A stretch of DNA of 64,000 bases from NCBI RefSeq assembly GCF_018100785.1, contig NZ_JAGJEC010000003.1, positions 177,401 to 241,400 on the forward strand, in the 5' to 3' direction. The position numbers were made by a program, and so were the translations under genes. Origin of the DNA: Maribacter sp. MMG018. GTDB taxonomy: Bacteria; Bacteroidota; Bacteroidia; Flavobacteriales; Flavobacteriaceae. The number at the start of each line of letters is the position of its first letter. Position 1 is the stretch's first letter. Below, piece by piece: positions 60,876-64,000 of this stretch. The notes under the pieces are model-generated. The model had not been told where the DNA came from, did not search any database, and saw nothing but the letters and a program-made list of their open reading frames with translations.

Positions 60876-62036
60876 TTAAGATCTGTTGTGTTTGGCTTTT
60901 TTACTTCCTTCGTACATCTCGTATTTTACCAGTCTTGATTCTAAGTGGCTATTAAAAACTTTTATCTTTCTAGAAGGCCTAAGTCCCACAAATTTCAAAG
61001 CCTCTAAGTTAGATGTTATCAGCCAAGCATTGGTACCTGGGTACCCCTGTTTTAACGTGTCACCTATAGCACTATAAAAATTTTCCATTTCAATATCCAA
61101 ACGCTCCCCATAGGGCGGGTTGAAGCAGATATGTAACGGTCCTACGGTTTCTTTCCTTGTTTTAAAAAAATCTTTTCTCTCTACGGTGATATACTCAGAC
61201 AAATGAGCGTTCTCAATGTTATCTTCGGCCTTTCTTACGGCAGACGGCGCTTTGTCATAACCTATAATGTTATGATGAAACTCTCGTGCTTTTTTAAGGC
61301 TTGCATCCACGATTTTATTGTACAGCTCCTCATCAAAATCGTACCATTTTTCAAAGGCAAACCCTTTTCTGTTGATATTGGCAGGAATATTACAGGCAAT
61401 CATAGCCGCCTCGGTCAACATGGTTCCACTTCCACACATGGGATCTAAAAAATCGCATTGTCCGTCCCAACCGCTCAGCAGCAAAAGACCTGCGGCCAAC
61501 ACCTCATTTATTGGAGCTATATTGGTAGCTGTTCTATACCCTCGATGATGTAGGCTACTACCCGAACTATCTAAAGATACATTACAGTTATTTTTATGAA
61601 TATGAATATTTATCCGTAAATCAGGGTTCTTAACATCAACATCCGGTCTTTTACCATCCGTATCCCTGAATCTATCAACAATAGCATCTTTTGTTTTTTG
61701 AGAAACATAAAGTGAATGTGTAAAATTATCCGAATTTACCGTAGTATCAATGGCAAAGGTATCATTGACAGAAAGGTACTCCGACCAATCCATTCTATAA
61801 ATTTTACGATAAAGGTCATTTTCGTTACTTACCTGAAACGAGTGTATTGGTTTTATAATTTTAATAGCCGTTCTAAGACATAGGTTCGCCTTGTACATAA
61901 AACCGTTGTCTCCCTCAAAAGAAACATTACGCACACCTTCTTTTACATTGCCTGCACCAAGGTTTCTTAGTTCCTTGGCCAGTATTTCCTCAAAGCCAAA
62001 AAGTGTCTTGGCCACCATTTTAAAATTATTACCCAT
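60876..62036 (-). CDS. THUMP-domain class I SAM-dependent RNA methyltransferase (RlmL N-half type)
   Basis: 386 residues. A THUMP/ferredoxin-like N-terminal part (FKMVAKTLFGFEEILAKEL; about 5-160) binds RNA, followed by a Rossmann methyltransferase with DPMCGSGTMLTEAAMIA near 200 and the catalytic NPPYGERL near 306, the signature of m2G methylation. It corresponds to the N-terminal half of E. coli RlmL, without the RlmK half. Start at ATG 62036; Met7 (62018) is an alternative. Target position not determined. Confidence 0.9.
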   Translation of the reverse strand: MGNNFKMVAKTLFGFEEILAKELRNLGAGNVKEGVRNVSFEGDNGFMYKANLCLRTAIKIIKPIHSFQVSNENDLYRKIYRMDWSEYLSVNDTFAIDTTVNSDNFTHSLYVSQKTKDAIVDRFRDTDGKRPDVDVKNPDLRINIHIHKNNCNVSLDSSGSSLHHRGYRTATNIAPINEVLAAGLLLLSGWDGQCDFLDPMCGSGTMLTEAAMIACNIPANINRKGFAFEKWYDFDEELYNKIVDASLKKAREFHHNIIGYDKAPSAVRKAEDNIENAHLSEYITVERKDFFKTRKETVGPLHICFNPPYGERLDIEMENFYSAIGDTLKQGYPGTNAWLITSNLEALKFVGLRPSRKIKVFNSHLESRLVKYEMYEGSKKAKHNRS

Positions 62037-62056
62037 AAGCTATTTTTAGCGTAGCG

Positions 62057-62075
62057 CAAAAATACACTAATTTTG
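62057..62075. promoter_or_regulatory. Divergent -7 boxes between the methyltransferase and ZIP genes
   Basis: Minus strand TATTTTTG at 62064-62057 (20 nt before the methyltransferase ATG) and plus strand TAATTTTG at 62068-62075, only 3 nt apart. Neither has a TTG at the usual distance; the two promoters would physically interfere. Confidence 0.4.
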
Positions 62076-62123
62076 ACGCAGAGAAAGGTTCAGCTCTCTA
62101 ATCAAATACGAAATAAATTATAG

Positions 62124-62795
62124 ATGATTTATATTTTACCAATTCTTGGGGTACTGTTAAGCTTTCTTTTTGTTGTAATCGTCAAACCCAAGAAAAAAGA
62201 GCATTTTAGATTGTTATTAGCTTTTAGTGGGGCCTTTCTATTAGCACTGACCATTTTTGAATTACTACCAGAAGTATACGCAAGTTCAAATACAAAGCTG
62301 ATTGGCATATGCATTATGCTAGGTATCCTTTTACAGGTTTTTTTAGAATTTTTTTCAAAAGGTGCAGAACATGGGCATGTACATTTATCTGGAGAAAACA
62401 CCACTTTCCCTTGGCTCTTATTCGTAAGTTTAACTTTACACTCATTACTGGACGGTATCCCTATTTCTGACCACGGAACCATCATTTATGGTATTCTAAT
62501 TCATAAAATACCTATTGCCATTATACTAAGTGTTTTTCTACTAAACTCTAAACTAAAACCAATATACGCAGGCTTATTTATGGTATTATTCTCTCTTATG
62601 ACGCCTTTAGGCACTTATTTATCCAACAATGTAGATATAATACTTTCCTTTAAAAATGAGTTGAATGCAGTGGTTATAGGAGTGCTTTTGCATATTTCTA
62701 CCGTAATACTGTTCGAAAGTTCAGAAGGGCATAAATTTAACTTGAGAAAAATGATAGTAATTTTACTTGGCATAACAATCGCTTATTTTCTATAA
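62124..62795 (+). CDS. ZIP family divalent metal transporter
   Basis: 223 residues, about eight transmembrane helices. Metal-binding motifs: LTLHSLLDGIPI in helix 4 and HKIPIAIILS in helix 5, plus a His-rich loop (GAEHGHVHLSG) between helices 3 and 4, as in zinc/iron importers. Metal not determined. Its stop directly abuts the ATG of the next gene. Confidence 0.92.
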   Translation: MIYILPILGVLLSFLFVVIVKPKKKEHFRLLLAFSGAFLLALTIFELLPEVYASSNTKLIGICIMLGILLQVFLEFFSKGAEHGHVHLSGENTTFPWLLFVSLTLHSLLDGIPISDHGTIIYGILIHKIPIAIILSVFLLNSKLKPIYAGLFMVLFSLMTPLGTYLSNNVDIILSFKNELNAVVIGVLLHISTVILFESSEGHKFNLRKMIVILLGITIAYFL

Positions 62796-63221
62796 ATGTT
62801 CAGTAAAGAAGAATCAAGAAAATTACGAGAAGAGTTCTGGATTTCATTTGGCAAATCCTATCCCAGAAAATGGATTTTATATAAAACCAAAATCAAGGGA
62901 CTTTCCTTTAAATTTCACTTTGATGTAAAAAAGGCTATGGTCTCTTTAGACATTGAAGGCGATCTAAATAAACGTATAGAACTGTGGGAAAAAATTGTCT
63001 CCTTAAAATCTATCTTAATTTCTGATTATCTGCCCGATGCACATTTTGAAGATTATCACCTATTGGATAATCACAAAGAAATATCAAGGGTATACCTTAT
63101 TAAAGACAAGGTATCCATTCACAATAAAAACACTTGGCGCGAGACAATGGAATTTCTAAACAAGAATATGGCAGCTTTCGAAGCATTTTATACAGAATAT
63201 AAAGATATTATCCAACCATAA
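62796..63221 (+). CDS. DUF4268 protein
   Basis: 141 residues, cytoplasmic, mixed alpha/beta. Family features: ESRKLREEFWISFGKSYP near the N-terminus, KIKGLSFKFHFDVKKAMVSLDIEG, and a C-terminal helical NTWRETMEFLNKNMAAFEAFY. DUF4268 proteins are mostly uncharacterised, sometimes near nuclease or restriction genes. Starts immediately after the ZIP transporter stop (0 nt), so translation is coupled. Confidence 0.85.
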   Translation: MFSKEESRKLREEFWISFGKSYPRKWILYKTKIKGLSFKFHFDVKKAMVSLDIEGDLNKRIELWEKIVSLKSILISDYLPDAHFEDYHLLDNHKEISRVYLIKDKVSIHNKNTWRETMEFLNKNMAAFEAFYTEYKDIIQP

Positions 63222-63293
63222 TCGTTTTTTGCCCTTACAAAGCCCTTACTTTTGTTTCTTGGGTATTATTCATCGGTCATAAACCTATTTGTT

Positions 63294-63923
63294 CTATACT
63301 ACATCTAAATAGATAAAAAACCAATGGCTAATTGCGCCTGCCAGTACAAATAAATGCCAAATAAAATGATTGAAAGGTATTTTTTGAATGGCGTAGAAAA
63401 TAATACCCAACGTATAGAACAATCCTCCTGAAATCAATAAAATAATTCCTAGATCGGTAGTATTTAAAATCAGGTTTCCAAAATCGAAAACGATCATCCA
63501 CCCCATGGCAACATATAAAATCAATGAGAGAAACTCATACTTTCCCGTAAAAAAGAGTTTAAGCACGGTACCTATTATAGCAATGCCCCAAACAACATAA
63601 AATATCTCCCAACCATTACCATCGGCTAAAGTAATTAGGGAAACCGGTGTATACGTACCAGCGATCAACCAATAAATATTTGCGTGATCTAGAATTCTTA
63701 ATTTGCTTTTAACCGTATTTCTTTCCACCGCATGGTAACATGCAGAAATAACGAACATAGAAATCAATGAAATACTATATACGACAATACTTATAACTAC
63801 TAAACTACTATTGGAACTATTCTTTTTTAACAAGAAGAATAACCCTAACAGCGAAAGAAATGCACCTATTAAATGTGAAATAGAATTATAGAATTCTTCT
63901 TTAGGTAACCTACTTAATTTCAT
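63294..63923 (-). CDS. Hemolysin III family (PAQR/HlyIII) membrane protein
   Basis: 209 residues, seven transmembrane helices. PAQR signatures: EFYNSISHLIGAFLSL near the N-terminus, SACYHAVERN near 63, DHANIYWLIAGTYTPVSLI near 78, and the C-terminal HFIWHLFVLAGAISHWF with the conserved histidines of the zinc-dependent ceramidase/receptor fold. Despite the name, haemolytic activity is not implied. Last complete gene of the window. Confidence 0.92.
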   Translation of the reverse strand: MKLSRLPKEEFYNSISHLIGAFLSLLGLFFLLKKNSSNSSLVVISIVVYSISLISMFVISACYHAVERNTVKSKLRILDHANIYWLIAGTYTPVSLITLADGNGWEIFYVVWGIAIIGTVLKLFFTGKYEFLSLILYVAMGWMIVFDFGNLILNTTDLGIILLISGGLFYTLGIIFYAIQKIPFNHFIWHLFVLAGAISHWFFIYLDVV

Positions 63924-64000
63924 TTTATGATAAAAAACAAAATTTACTAATTGTAAGAAAGCGATACAAGAAGAGCGAAACCATTTTTAATAAAAACACT
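63924..64000. other. Right-edge non-coding remainder
   Basis: 77 nt upstream of the hemolysin III family gene. I see no gene or clear promoter box here. Confidence 0.6.

Noticed and set aside
1..64000. tRNA, rRNA, CRISPR, insertion sequences, phage or att sites
   Set aside because: None seen on either strand; gaps between genes are short, no direct-repeat arrays or transposase motifs were noticed. A dedicated tRNAscan or ISfinder search was not possible.

Overview
The window is about 64 kb of chromosome from a member of the Flavobacteriaceae (Bacteroidota), probably a marine lineage related to Zobellia, Maribacter or Arenibacter. Evidence: low GC content; the gene order mutL-ribH-TPR / recF-DUF721 / ndk; gldI; many lipoproteins and 'SIAQ/VFSQ'-type signal peptides; families such as DUF3810, DUF6048, DUF6452 and CCC-motif proteins that I associate with this phylum; and promoters of the flavobacterial type (TTG, 17-23 nt, TAnnTTTG). 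I saw no rRNA, tRNA, CRISPR array, insertion sequence or prophage. No stretch longer than 300 nt lacks a gene.

Layout. 1-5.1 kb: repair and replication genes (mutL cut by the left edge, recF, the DciA-like DUF721 gene) with ribH and a membrane TPR protein, closed by a two-way terminator shared with ndk. 5.6-8.4 kb: nrnA and two lipoprotein prolyl isomerases, one of them GldI. 8.4-15.5 kb: pepD, a DUF3810 protein and a pair of secreted amidohydrolases of which only one domain looks catalytic. 16.1-22.0 kb: a compact molybdenum cofactor operon (moaD, moaE, moaA, moaC, mobA, moeB-rhodanese, tauE-like, moeA). 22.0-29.1 kb: a lipoprotein, a SpoU methyltransferase, an M48 protease, relA/spoT, fur and purA. 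29.2-35.7 kb: a periplasmic sugar-processing group (DUF1080, Gfo/Idh, a 1051-residue SGNH/PVC/cytochrome c fusion, ThuA). 35.8-45.6 kb: OstA/LptA-like protein, aminotransferase, TPR protein, two tandem DUF368 transporters, aroE and a DUF349 repeat protein.

45.7-48.1 kb on the minus strand: a coiled-coil protein, zapA, a structured RNA that fits 6S RNA, and rny. 48.3-53.1 kb: an M23 peptidase, a TonB-dependent receptor and a secreted protein. 53.1-57.8 kb: cysteine desulfurase, a lipoprotein, an Smr protein, a DUF2752/CCC-motif membrane trio and rocD. 58-64 kb: rlmD with DUF6452 and DUF6048, a THUMP methyltransferase, a ZIP transporter with DUF4268, and a hemolysin III family protein.

Most of this is core chromosome. 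The points most worth a second look are the 6S-like RNA downstream of zapA, a set of genes whose -7 box lies only 4-6 nt before the ATG (probable leaderless mRNAs), the palindrome in the pepD/DUF3810 divergent promoter region, the catalytically eroded amidohydrolase repeats, the multidomain sugar-processing fusion, and the small DUF2752/CCC membrane cluster. I do not see a convincing wholly new defence or mobile system.
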